From Nitriliruptor sp040882055 (lineage in GTDB: Bacteria; Actinomycetota; Nitriliruptoria; Nitriliruptorales; Nitriliruptoraceae): 7,413 nucleotides of DNA. Positions within the stretch are counted from its first letter, which is position 1, and every line of letters begins with the position of its first letter. Of this stretch, positions 1 to 5,114 are shown piece after piece. Under the pieces are notes generated by a model. The model was not told the DNA's origin and made no database searches. It saw only the letters and a program-made list of their open reading frames with translations. The position numbers were made by a program, and so were the translations under genes. The stretch covers positions 1-7,413 of the forward strand of contig JBBECA010000018.1 of assembly GCA_040882055.1 (NCBI GenBank), given 5' to 3'.

Positions 1-1
1 C

Positions 2-997
2 TACGGCAAGCTGTCCGGTCGCCGCATCGACGACATGCAGCAGGGCGAGGACGTCGTCGACTCGGACCGCAAGGAGGACCCGCTCGACTTCGCCATGTGG
101 AAGTCGGCCAAGCCAGGTGAGCCCTCCTGGCCTTCCCCGTGGGGGGACGGCCGCCCGGGGTGGCACATCGAGTGCAGCGCCATGGCGGTCAAGCACCTCG
201 GCGAGGGCTTCGACATCCACTGCGGCGGGCTCGACCTCGTCTTCCCCCACCACGAGAACGAGATCGCCCAGCACGAGGCCGCCCACGGCGGCACCTTCGC
301 CCGCCACTGGGTCCACAACGGCATGGTCCGCATGGGCGAGGAGAAGATGTCCAAGTCCGTCGGCAACGTCGTCTCGCTCGCCGAGGCGACCGCCCAGTGG
401 GGCGTCGGTCCGCTGCGCCTGTGGTACCTGTCGGCCAGCCACCGCTCGCCGCTCACCTTCGACACCGAGCGGCTCACCGACGCCACCGCGGCGCACGCCC
501 GGCTCGCGACCTTCCTGCGCTCCGCCCGCCGCGCTGCCGGCGACGCCGAACCGGACCTCGCGGTCGCCGAACGGCACCGCACCGCCTTCACCGCCGCGAT
601 GGACGACGACCTCAACGCCCCACAGGCGGTGGCCGCCCTCCACGAACTGGTCTCCGTCGGCAACGAGATCCTGCCCCGCGCCGAGGCCGGCAAGCCCGAT
701 GCCCGCGCCGAGGTGGGTGCCCTCGCCGACACGCTGGCCGACCTCGCCGACGGCACGCTCGGGCTCGCCCTCGCCGCCGCGCTCGACGAGGCCGCGAGCC
801 TCGAACGTCAGCTCGCCCCGCTCGTCGATCAGCTCCTCGAGCAACGCAAGCGCGCCCGCGCCGACAAGGACTTCGCGACCGCCGACGCGGTCCGTGACCA
901 GCTCGCCGCCGCCGGCGTGGTCGTCGAGGACCGTCCCGACGGCCCCCGTTGGTACGTCGACGCGGCCCCCGAGGTCGTCACCTCGCCCGAGGCGTGA
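2..997 (+). CDS. cysS: Cysteinyl-tRNA synthetase, 5'-truncated by window edge
   Basis: Class I aminoacyl-tRNA synthetase that charges tRNA-Cys with cysteine in the cytosol. The open frame runs in from the left edge, and 331 residues are visible. Motifs in fragment numbering: GWHIECSAM at 53-61, HHENEIAQ at 83-90, and the class I signature KMSKS at 115-119, which binds ATP. C58, H83 and E87 have the spacing of three of the four zinc ligands known in E. coli CysRS (C209, H234, E238). The first zinc cysteine and the HIGH motif would lie in the missing N-terminal part, about 150 residues by comparison with the E. coli enzyme. The C-terminal half (about 150-320) is the helical DALR/anticodon-binding region, ending in an Arg/Lys-rich helix and a DRPDGPRW motif typical of CysRS C-termini. 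The TGA stop overlaps the start of rlmB by 4 bp. Identity is secure; only the 5' end is unknown. The actinobacterial paralogue MshC (mycothiol ligase) is less likely because of the CysRS-type C-terminus and the rlmB neighbour. Confidence 0.97.
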   Translation, partial: YGKLSGRRIDDMQQGEDVVDSDRKEDPLDFAMWKSAKPGEPSWPSPWGDGRPGWHIECSAMAVKHLGEGFDIHCGGLDLVFPHHENEIAQHEAAHGGTFARHWVHNGMVRMGEEKMSKSVGNVVSLAEATAQWGVGPLRLWYLSASHRSPLTFDTERLTDATAAHARLATFLRSARRAAGDAEPDLAVAERHRTAFTAAMDDDLNAPQAVAALHELVSVGNEILPRAEAGKPDARAEVGALADTLADLADGTLGLALAAALDEAASLERQLAPLVDQLLEQRKRARADKDFATADAVRDQLAAAGVVVEDRPDGPRWYVDAAPEVVTSPEA

Positions 998-1857
998 GCG
1001 GCGACCGCGGACGCGGCGACGGTCGTGGCCGGCCCAAGCGGGGAGGCGGCCCGCGCGGGGGTGGCTCCCGTGGGGGATCCGGCGGCGACGGCGGCCGGCC
1101 CGAACGGCTCGTGATCGGACGCCACCCGGTCCGCGAGCTGCTGCGCGCGCGCCGGCCCGTGCACGTGATCCGGCTCCAGGACACCCGCGAACCGGACCCC
1201 CTGGTCGACGAGATCCTCGCCCTCGCCGAGGAACGCGGCGTCCGCGTCGAGCAGGTGCCTCGCGAACGCCTCGACGCGCTCGCTCCCGACCTCGTCCACC
1301 AGGGCCTGGTCGCCACGGCGCCGCCGTTCCCCTACAGCGACCTCGCCGGCGCCATCGCGGCGGCCGAACGCGCGGGCGAGCCGCCGCTGCTGGTGCTGCT
1401 CGATGGCGTCACCGATCCGCACAACCTCGGCGCCATCGCGCGGTCGGCCGAGGCGGTCGGCGCGCACGCGTTGCTGATCCCCGGCCGGCGGAGCGCCTCG
1501 GTCACCCCCGTGGCCGAGAAGGCCGCCGCCGGCGCGCTCGCTCACCTCCGTGTGGTGCCGATCGGCAACCTCGTGCGCACCCTGCAGGGGCTGCACACCG
1601 ACCACGGCACCTGGTCGATCGGGCTCGACGGGGACGCACCGGGGGCCATCGGCGCCAGCGGGCTGCTGACCGAACCGCTCGTCCTCGTCGTCGGTGCCGA
1701 AGGCGCCGGTCTCGCCCGGCTCACGCGCGAGGCCTGCGACGAGCTGGTAGCGCTGCCCATGCGTGGCCGCGTGGGGTCGCTCAACGCCTCGGTCGCGGCC
1801 GGGGTGGCGCTCTACGCCGTCCGGAACGCCAGGGACGTCGCCGAGGCGACCAGCTGA
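994..1857 (+). CDS. rlmB: 23S rRNA (guanosine-2'-O)-methyltransferase RlmB, TrmH/SpoU family
   Basis: SAM-dependent SPOUT methyltransferase. RlmB of E. coli methylates the 2'-O of G2251 in the 23S rRNA P-loop, and the same target is inferred here. The protein is 287 residues. All three SpoU motifs are present: motif 1 at 137-152 (DGVTDPHNLGAIARSA, with the family Asn144 and Arg150), motif 2 at 230-240 (VLVVGAEGAGL), and motif 3 at 254-269 (LPMRGRVGSLNASVAA, with the knot SLN at 262-264). Residues about 40-110 fit the substrate-binding N-terminal domain (IGRHPVRELL at 41-50). Residues 1-37 form a low-complexity Gly/Arg-rich tail, probably disordered and possibly RNA-binding. The chosen start is the GTG whose last two bases overlap the cysS stop (GTGA). 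No well-spaced Shine-Dalgarno precedes it, so translation is probably coupled to cysS. A TTG at 949 would extend the frame 15 codons into cysS and is less likely. An in-frame GTG at 1111 would remove the tail but also lacks a ribosome binding site. The exact rRNA nucleotide cannot be proved from sequence. Confidence 0.93.
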   Translation: MSGDRGRGDGRGRPKRGGGPRGGGSRGGSGGDGGRPERLVIGRHPVRELLRARRPVHVIRLQDTREPDPLVDEILALAEERGVRVEQVPRERLDALAPDLVHQGLVATAPPFPYSDLAGAIAAAERAGEPPLLVLLDGVTDPHNLGAIARSAEAVGAHALLIPGRRSASVTPVAEKAAAGALAHLRVVPIGNLVRTLQGLHTDHGTWSIGLDGDAPGAIGASGLLTEPLVLVVGAEGAGLARLTREACDELVALPMRGRVGSLNASVAAGVALYAVRNARDVAEATS

Positions 1858-1871
1858 TCGCGCGGGCGCTC

Positions 1872-1956
1872 GTGCGCTGAGGTGGCCTCGCGCCCGCCGC
1901 ACGTGCACGGACGCCGCTGCGGAGCGCACGACCACCGTCCGCGGTGTGCGCTGAGG
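1872..1956 (+). promoter_or_regulatory. Possible leader structure with competing stems upstream of sigH
   Basis: The 224-bp gap between rlmB and sigH (1858-2081) contains no convincing gene. The 11-bp word GTGCGCTGAGG occurs twice, at 1872-1882 and 1946-1956. Between the copies, AGCGCAC at 1923-1929 is the exact complement of the first seven bases of either copy. The pairing with the second copy can extend inward by ACC/GGT (1931-1933 with 1943-1945), skipping one bulged G, to make a compact hairpin with a 9-nt loop. Pairing with the upstream copy would exclude that hairpin. This is what the sequence shows; a regulatory switch or a weak transcription-ending structure is inference. There is no T-run after the second stem. 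Short complementary words are common in DNA this GC-rich, so chance is a real alternative. Confidence 0.3.
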
Positions 1957-1990
1957 GTCACACGACGCGCGCGGTCGGCGGGGGACCGCA

Positions 1991-2019
1991 ACCGACCGGC
2001 CACCTGCTCGTTGGTCGGT
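1991..2019. repeat. Inverted repeat ACCGACC/GGTCGGT in the sigH upstream region
   Basis: Perfect 7-bp arms at 1991-1997 and 2013-2019 are separated by 15 bp, about 60 bp before the sigH start codon. It could be an operator or an mRNA hairpin in the sigH leader. No recognisable -35/-10 pair was found near it, so its role is unassigned. Confidence 0.35.
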
Positions 2020-2069
2020 GGTGGCTGGGAACCCGCTCGCGGCTCGGCACCCCAGCCCTCGACCGGACC

Positions 2070-2074
2070 AGGAG
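2070..2074 (+). promoter_or_regulatory. Shine-Dalgarno AGGAG of sigH
   Basis: AGGAG lies 7 nt before the GTG at 2082 and matches the anti-Shine-Dalgarno core. It fixes the sigH start. The same frame is open back to 1944, but translated residues upstream of 2082 look nothing like a sigma factor, whereas family similarity begins just after 2082. Confidence 0.75.
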
Positions 2075-2081
2075 ACGCAGC

Positions 2082-2771
2082 GTGGCGCTAGCTCGTGGAG
2101 CGATCACCGAACGGGACGTTCACGTCCAGAGCGATGAGCAGCTCGTCGGGCTGGTGCACGCCGGCGACGACCGCGCCATGACCGAGCTGCTGCAGCGCTA
2201 CCGGGGCTTCGCGCGGAGCAAGGCACGCTCGTACTTCCTCGCCGGCGGCGACCGCGAGGACACCGCGCAGGAGGGCATGATCGGCCTGTACAAGGCCGTC
2301 CGTGACTACGCGCCGGGCCACGGTGCCTCGTTCCGCTCCTTCGCCGAACTGTGCATCACCCGACAGATCCTCACCGCCGTCAAGACCGCCACGCGCCAGA
2401 AGCACGGTCCCCTCAACAGTTACGTCTCCTTCGACCGGCCGCACGACGGCGATCCCGATCGCACGATCGGCGACACGGTCGCCGCGGAGGACGACCTCGA
2501 CCCCCTCGCCCAGGTGGTCGCCTCCGAGGAGCTCCGGCGGCTCCAGCGCGCGTTCGACGAGGTGCTGTCCGGGCTCGAGACCGAGGTGCTGACCCTCTAC
2601 GTCGAGGGGCGCTCCTACCAGGAGATCGCCGGCCTGCTCGGCCGCCGGGTGAAGTCGATCGACAACGCGCTGCAGCGGATCAAGCGCAAGCTCGAGCCGC
2701 ACGTCGGCGATGCCGCCGCCGACCAGGACCGGCCGCCGGTTCTCGGCACGGGCGCCAACGTCGGGGACTAG
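2082..2771 (+). CDS. sigH: SigH (Spo0H)-like RNA polymerase sigma factor
   Basis: Sigma-70 family factor of 229 residues that should direct core RNA polymerase to a specific promoter set. Residues about 17-105 cover region 2: the helix LVGLVHAGDDRAM at 21-33, a core-binding/-10 recognition block with SKARSYFLAGGDRED at 46-60 and QEGMIGLYKAVRD at 63-75, then FAELCITRQI at 87-96 and TATRQKHGPLNSYVS at 102-116. Residues about 155-205 are region 4 with the -35 helix-turn-helix: VEGRSYQEIAGLLGRRVKSI at 174-193, then DNALQRIKRKL. From memory, these blocks match B. subtilis SigH nearly word for word (RSYFL-G-DRED, QEGMIGLYK, AELCITRQI, TATRQKH-PLNSYVS, GRSYQEI, VKSIDNALQR-KRKLE), so this is not an ECF sigma. 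Region 1.1 is absent and no dedicated region 3 is evident, as in SigH. The final 20 residues look unstructured. No anti-sigma gene is adjacent. Role inference: a stress, transition-phase or developmental regulator. Sporulation itself cannot be claimed. Confidence 0.93.
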   Translation: MALARGAITERDVHVQSDEQLVGLVHAGDDRAMTELLQRYRGFARSKARSYFLAGGDREDTAQEGMIGLYKAVRDYAPGHGASFRSFAELCITRQILTAVKTATRQKHGPLNSYVSFDRPHDGDPDRTIGDTVAAEDDLDPLAQVVASEELRRLQRAFDEVLSGLETEVLTLYVEGRSYQEIAGLLGRRVKSIDNALQRIKRKLEPHVGDAAADQDRPPVLGTGANVGD

Positions 2772-2777
2772 CGTCCC

Positions 2778-2800
2778 GCAGCTCCCCCTCCCGGAGCTGC
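2778..2800 (+). promoter_or_regulatory. Hairpin between sigH and the peptidase, covering the peptidase ribosome binding site
   Basis: Perfect inverted repeat with GCAGCTCC (2778-2785) and GGAGCTGC (2793-2800) around a 7-nt pyrimidine loop. It starts 6 nt after the sigH TAG and ends one base before the peptidase GTG. The only Shine-Dalgarno candidate for the peptidase, GGAG at 2793-2796, lies in the 3' arm, so folding would hide it. No T-run follows, so a classical intrinsic terminator is unlikely. Translational control or coupling to sigH translation is the inferred role. Confidence 0.5.
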
Positions 2801-2801
2801 C

Positions 2802-4832
2802 GTGCGCCCCGCTGACATCGCCCACCTGATCACGCCGTCGGACCCCCGGTGGCACCCCGATGGCCGCCGGCTGGCGTTCGTGGTCACCCGCGTCGACCTC
2901 GAGGCGGACCGCTACGAGCGGCGCATCCACCTCCACGACGGCGACCAGCTCCGGGCGCTGACGAGCGGACCTGGCGACGCGCACCCGCGATGGTCGCCGG
3001 ACGGCCGCACCCTGGCCTTCCTGCGCACGGGGGCCGAGGACGACGCCACCTCGCAGCTCGCGCTGCTGCCCGCCGACGGCGGCGAGGCCCGCACGATCAC
3101 GGACCTCGACCGGGGCGTGAGCGCGTTCGCCTGGTCACCGGACGGGACGCGCATCGTGCTGGTCGGTGACACCTGGATCGACGAGCTGGCCGACCTCACG
3201 CCCGAGGAGCGTCGGCGCCGCGCCCGACGGATCACCCGCCTGCCCTACCGCGTGGAGGGTGACGGGTGGGTGCACGAACGCCGCCGGCAGCTCTACCTGC
3301 TCGAGGACCTCGACGCCGACGGACCGAGGATCCGCCAGCTCACCGAGCTCCCCGACGACGTGGCCGGTCCCGCGTGGTCCGCGGACGGCACGCGCATCCA
3401 CGCGATCACGCGTGCTCGTGGTCTCGCGGACACCGAGCCACACGGGCAGCTGATCACCGTCGCCGTCCCGCCGGCTCCCGACGGGGATGGCGCGGCGGAC
3501 CCGGGCGAAGCGCCAGCGACGTCGGTCGAGGGTGCGGAGGTGACCTGGGGGCCGCGGGGGGAGTGGCAGAGCGTCGACGTGGGCGCTCGCGGCGAGCTCC
3601 TCGCGACCGGGAGCCGCGACCCGTTCCACTGGCCGGGCGTGCACCGGGTGTTCGAGGTGCCGGATGGCGCCGGCGAGGACGGCAGCGAGCTGCGCGACCT
3701 CACCGGCCACCTCGACCGTGACGTCGCGCCCGGCGGTGCACCGTTCGGACCGGTCGGACCTCGTCCCGTCGAGGGTGGGTTCGTCACCGCACTCGAGGAT
3801 CGGGGGACCACCCGCCTGGTCCACGTCGCGGACGCGCCGGACGGTGAACAGCCGGTGGTGACCGACCTGTTCGCCGGCGCCCGCGCCGCCACCGGGGTCG
3901 ACGTGCACCCCGACGGCCGGACGCTCGCGGTGTGCTGGACCGATCCGCAGACCCCCGGCGAGCTGCTGGTGCTCCGCGACGGTGACGAGCACGCGGTGAC
4001 CAGCTTCGGTGACCGGTTCCGCGGCGAGGTCGGGGTGGCGGAGACCGAACGCTGGAGCTTCGAGCGCGACGGGGTCGAGCTCGACGCGTGGGCGGTCCTG
4101 CCGGACGGCCTCCGAGGCGCCGCGGATGCCAGCGTCCCGGTGCTGATCAACATCCACGGCGGTCCGACCGCGCAGTACGGCGACCACTTCTTCGACGAGT
4201 TCCAGGTCGAAGCGGGCGCCGGTTACCTCGTGGTCGGCATCAACCCACGCGGCTCCTCCGGTCGTGGTACCGACTGGGCCCGGGCCGTGGTCGGCGCGTG
4301 GCCCGAGCCCTCACCGGTCGACCTGCAGGACCTCGCGGCCGTCGCCGACGCCGTGCTCGCCCGGTACCCGGCGGCGGATCCGGGCCGCATCGGGATCATG
4401 GGTGGCTCCTACGGCGGCTACGCGACGGCTCGGCTGCTGGCAGGCGAGGACCGGTACGCCAGCGCGATCGTCGAGCGTGGTCTGCTCGAGTGGGGCTCGT
4501 TCGGGGGGACCTCCGACATCGGGCCCTACTTCGACCGGATGTTCCTCGGTGCCTCCCTGCTCGCCGACCCCACCCCCCACCACGCGGCCAGCCCGCTGTG
4601 GCAGGCCTCCGAGGTGACGACACCGACCCTGGTGCTGCACAGCGACGCGGACTGGCGCTGCCCGGTCGAGCAGGCTGAGCGGTACTTCGCCGCCCTCGTG
4701 GCTGCCGGCGTGACCACCGAGTTCGTTCGTTTCCCGGACGAAGGCCACGAGCTGTCACGTGGGGGCACGCCGAAGCACCGGGTCGAACGCTTCGAGGTGG
4801 TGCTCGACTGGCACGGTCGTTTCCTGCGCTGA
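2802..4832 (+). CDS. S9-family serine peptidase (prolyl oligopeptidase / acylaminoacyl-peptidase-like)
   Basis: Predicted cytosolic serine peptidase of 676 residues that would cleave short peptides, with acylaminoacyl- or dipeptidyl-peptidase type specificity. The N-terminal part (about 10-400) is a beta-propeller with PD40/TolB-like blades, seen as WHPDG at 17-21, WSPDG at 64-68 and 111-115, WSADG near 191, and VHPDGRTLAV near 367. The C-terminal alpha/beta-hydrolase domain (about 425-676) has the oxyanion-side motif INIHGGP (HGGP at 452-455), the nucleophile motif GGSYGG with Ser536, the acid in HSDADWRCP (probably Asp617), and His649 in DEGHELSRGG, so the triad looks intact. No signal peptide or membrane segment is visible. 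The start is GTG, with GGAG 5 nt upstream inside a hairpin. It lies 30 bp after sigH on the same strand and in the same frame, so co-transcription is likely. Substrate and any link to SigH are unknown. The assignment to S9 is firm, but the subfamily is not. Confidence 0.92.
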   Translation: MRPADIAHLITPSDPRWHPDGRRLAFVVTRVDLEADRYERRIHLHDGDQLRALTSGPGDAHPRWSPDGRTLAFLRTGAEDDATSQLALLPADGGEARTITDLDRGVSAFAWSPDGTRIVLVGDTWIDELADLTPEERRRRARRITRLPYRVEGDGWVHERRRQLYLLEDLDADGPRIRQLTELPDDVAGPAWSADGTRIHAITRARGLADTEPHGQLITVAVPPAPDGDGAADPGEAPATSVEGAEVTWGPRGEWQSVDVGARGELLATGSRDPFHWPGVHRVFEVPDGAGEDGSELRDLTGHLDRDVAPGGAPFGPVGPRPVEGGFVTALEDRGTTRLVHVADAPDGEQPVVTDLFAGARAATGVDVHPDGRTLAVCWTDPQTPGELLVLRDGDEHAVTSFGDRFRGEVGVAETERWSFERDGVELDAWAVLPDGLRGAADASVPVLINIHGGPTAQYGDHFFDEFQVEAGAGYLVVGINPRGSSGRGTDWARAVVGAWPEPSPVDLQDLAAVADAVLARYPAADPGRIGIMGGSYGGYATARLLAGEDRYASAIVERGLLEWGSFGGTSDIGPYFDRMFLGASLLADPTPHHAASPLWQASEVTTPTLVLHSDADWRCPVEQAERYFAALVAAGVTTEFVRFPDEGHELSRGGTPKHRVERFEVVLDWHGRFLR

Positions 4833-4843
4833 CGGTGCCGTCA
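4830..4843. repeat. Short dyad at the peptidase stop codon
   Basis: TGACGG and CCGTCA flank a central TG, giving 6-bp arms that include the peptidase TGA stop. The 2-nt spacer is too small for a normal RNA hairpin loop without opening a pair. It may contribute to transcript-end structure or be chance. No T-run follows. Confidence 0.3.
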
Positions 4844-4890
4844 CGGGGTCGCGGGGGCCACGGGGTCACGGGGTCACGGGGTCACGGGGC
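4842..4890. repeat. 8-bp tandem repeat (CACGGGGT) between the peptidase and tRNA-Thr
   Basis: CACGGGGT occurs at 4842-4849, then after an imperfect 9-bp unit at 4859-4866, 4867-4874 and 4875-4882, ending with CACGGGGC at 4883-4890. A purine-rich GA run (4891-4904) follows up to the tRNA 3' end. The repeat lies in the convergent gap between the peptidase stop and the minus-strand tRNA. It is a short simple-sequence tract and probably variable in length among relatives. No terminator hairpin with a T-run was found for either converging transcript. Confidence 0.75.
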
Positions 4891-4903
4891 GAGCGAGAGA
4901 GAG

Positions 4904-4977
4904 AGCCGGAGAGGGGAGTCGAACCCCTGACCTTCGCTTTACAAGAGCGCTGCTCTGACCGACTGAGCTACTCCGGC
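4904..4977 (-). tRNA. tRNA-Thr, anticodon TGT
   Basis: Read on the minus strand, this folds into a complete cloverleaf: 7-bp acceptor stem (GCCGGAG with CTCCGGC), D-arm with a GCTC/GAGC stem and 9-nt loop, anticodon arm with loop CTTGTAA, 5-nt variable loop, and T-arm with AGGGG/CCCCT around TTCGACT. The anticodon TGT (plus-strand positions 4941-4943) reads the threonine codon ACA, and possibly other ACN codons by wobble. The discriminator base is T (position 4904). CCA is not encoded and must be added after transcription. The outer pair of the anticodon stem is a G27-A43 mismatch; the other four pairs are Watson-Crick. The gene converges with the peptidase and diverges from the c-di-GMP gene. 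ACA is rare in DNA this GC-rich, so it probably serves a minor codon. Confidence 0.93.
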
Positions 4978-4986
4978 GTGAGCAGG

Positions 4987-4992
4987 AAGGTA
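4987..4992 (-). promoter_or_regulatory. Possible -10 element for tRNA-Thr
   Basis: On the minus strand, TACCTT lies 9 nt upstream of the mature tRNA 5' end and keeps the conserved TA...T positions of a -10 hexamer. No convincing -35 hexamer lies 16-18 nt further upstream, so this is tentative. Confidence 0.22.
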
Positions 4993-5031
4993 GCGGCGTG
5001 CGGCAGCCGCTTCGGCTCCCGGGAGCGCCGC
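4993..5031. repeat. Nested dyad symmetry in the tRNA / c-di-GMP divergent region
   Basis: Outer 6-bp arms GCGGCG (4993-4998) and CGCCGC (5026-5031) enclose two smaller symmetries: GCGGC-A-GCCGC (5000-5010) and the perfect 12-bp palindrome GCTCCCGGGAGC (5015-5026). The latter overlaps the outer arm by one base. The element sits between the divergent tRNA-Thr and c-di-GMP genes, where a regulator could bind or the leader RNA could fold. Function is not shown by sequence. The rest of 4978-5114 contains no gene I can support. Confidence 0.4.
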
Positions 5032-5103
5032 GTGGTACACCCCCTCACCGCTCCGATGCGGAGCAGCCATGCGCGCTCGAGAGCGGCGGGAGAGCCACTG
5101 GAG

Positions 5104-5108
5104 AGGAG
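5104..5108 (+). promoter_or_regulatory. Shine-Dalgarno AGGAG of the c-di-GMP protein gene
   Basis: AGGAG (within GAGAGGAG, 5101-5108) lies 6 nt before the GTG at 5115. It decides the start, because the nearby ATGs at 5056 and 5069 are in other frames. Confidence 0.75.
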
Positions 5109-5114
5109 CGGCTG

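Noticed and set aside
949..993. TTG start for rlmB inside cysS
   Set aside because: It would overlap cysS by about 49 bp with no ribosome binding site. The GTGA overlap at 994 is a typical coupled start.
117..1880. Long plus-strand open frame of 587 codons across cysS and rlmB
   Set aside because: It is an alternative frame of two secure genes. Its product is low-complexity Arg/Pro/Ser, as expected from shifted reading of high-GC codons.
829..1935. Minus-strand open frame of 368 codons opposite rlmB
   Set aside because: Antisense shadow with no recognisable motif. The sense strand carries all three SpoU motifs.
1944..2081. In-frame upstream extension of sigH
   Set aside because: The translated residues have no sigma-factor character, and a strong AGGAG 7 nt before the GTG at 2082 marks the start.
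2778..2800. Rho-independent terminator after sigH
   Set aside because: The stem is perfect but no T-run follows, and the next start codon is one base beyond the stem.
2088..2984. Minus-strand open frame of 298 codons opposite sigH
   Set aside because: It spans sigH, the intergenic hairpin and the peptidase start in antisense, with no family resemblance and no ribosome binding site of note.
3135..4187. Minus-strand open frame of 350 codons opposite the peptidase
   Set aside because: The sense strand encodes the PD40 blades and the HGGP region. The antisense product is compositionally biased and unrecognisable.
4842..4890. CRISPR-like repeat array
   Set aside because: The units are only 8 bp, abut directly and have no spacers. 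This is a simple tandem repeat.
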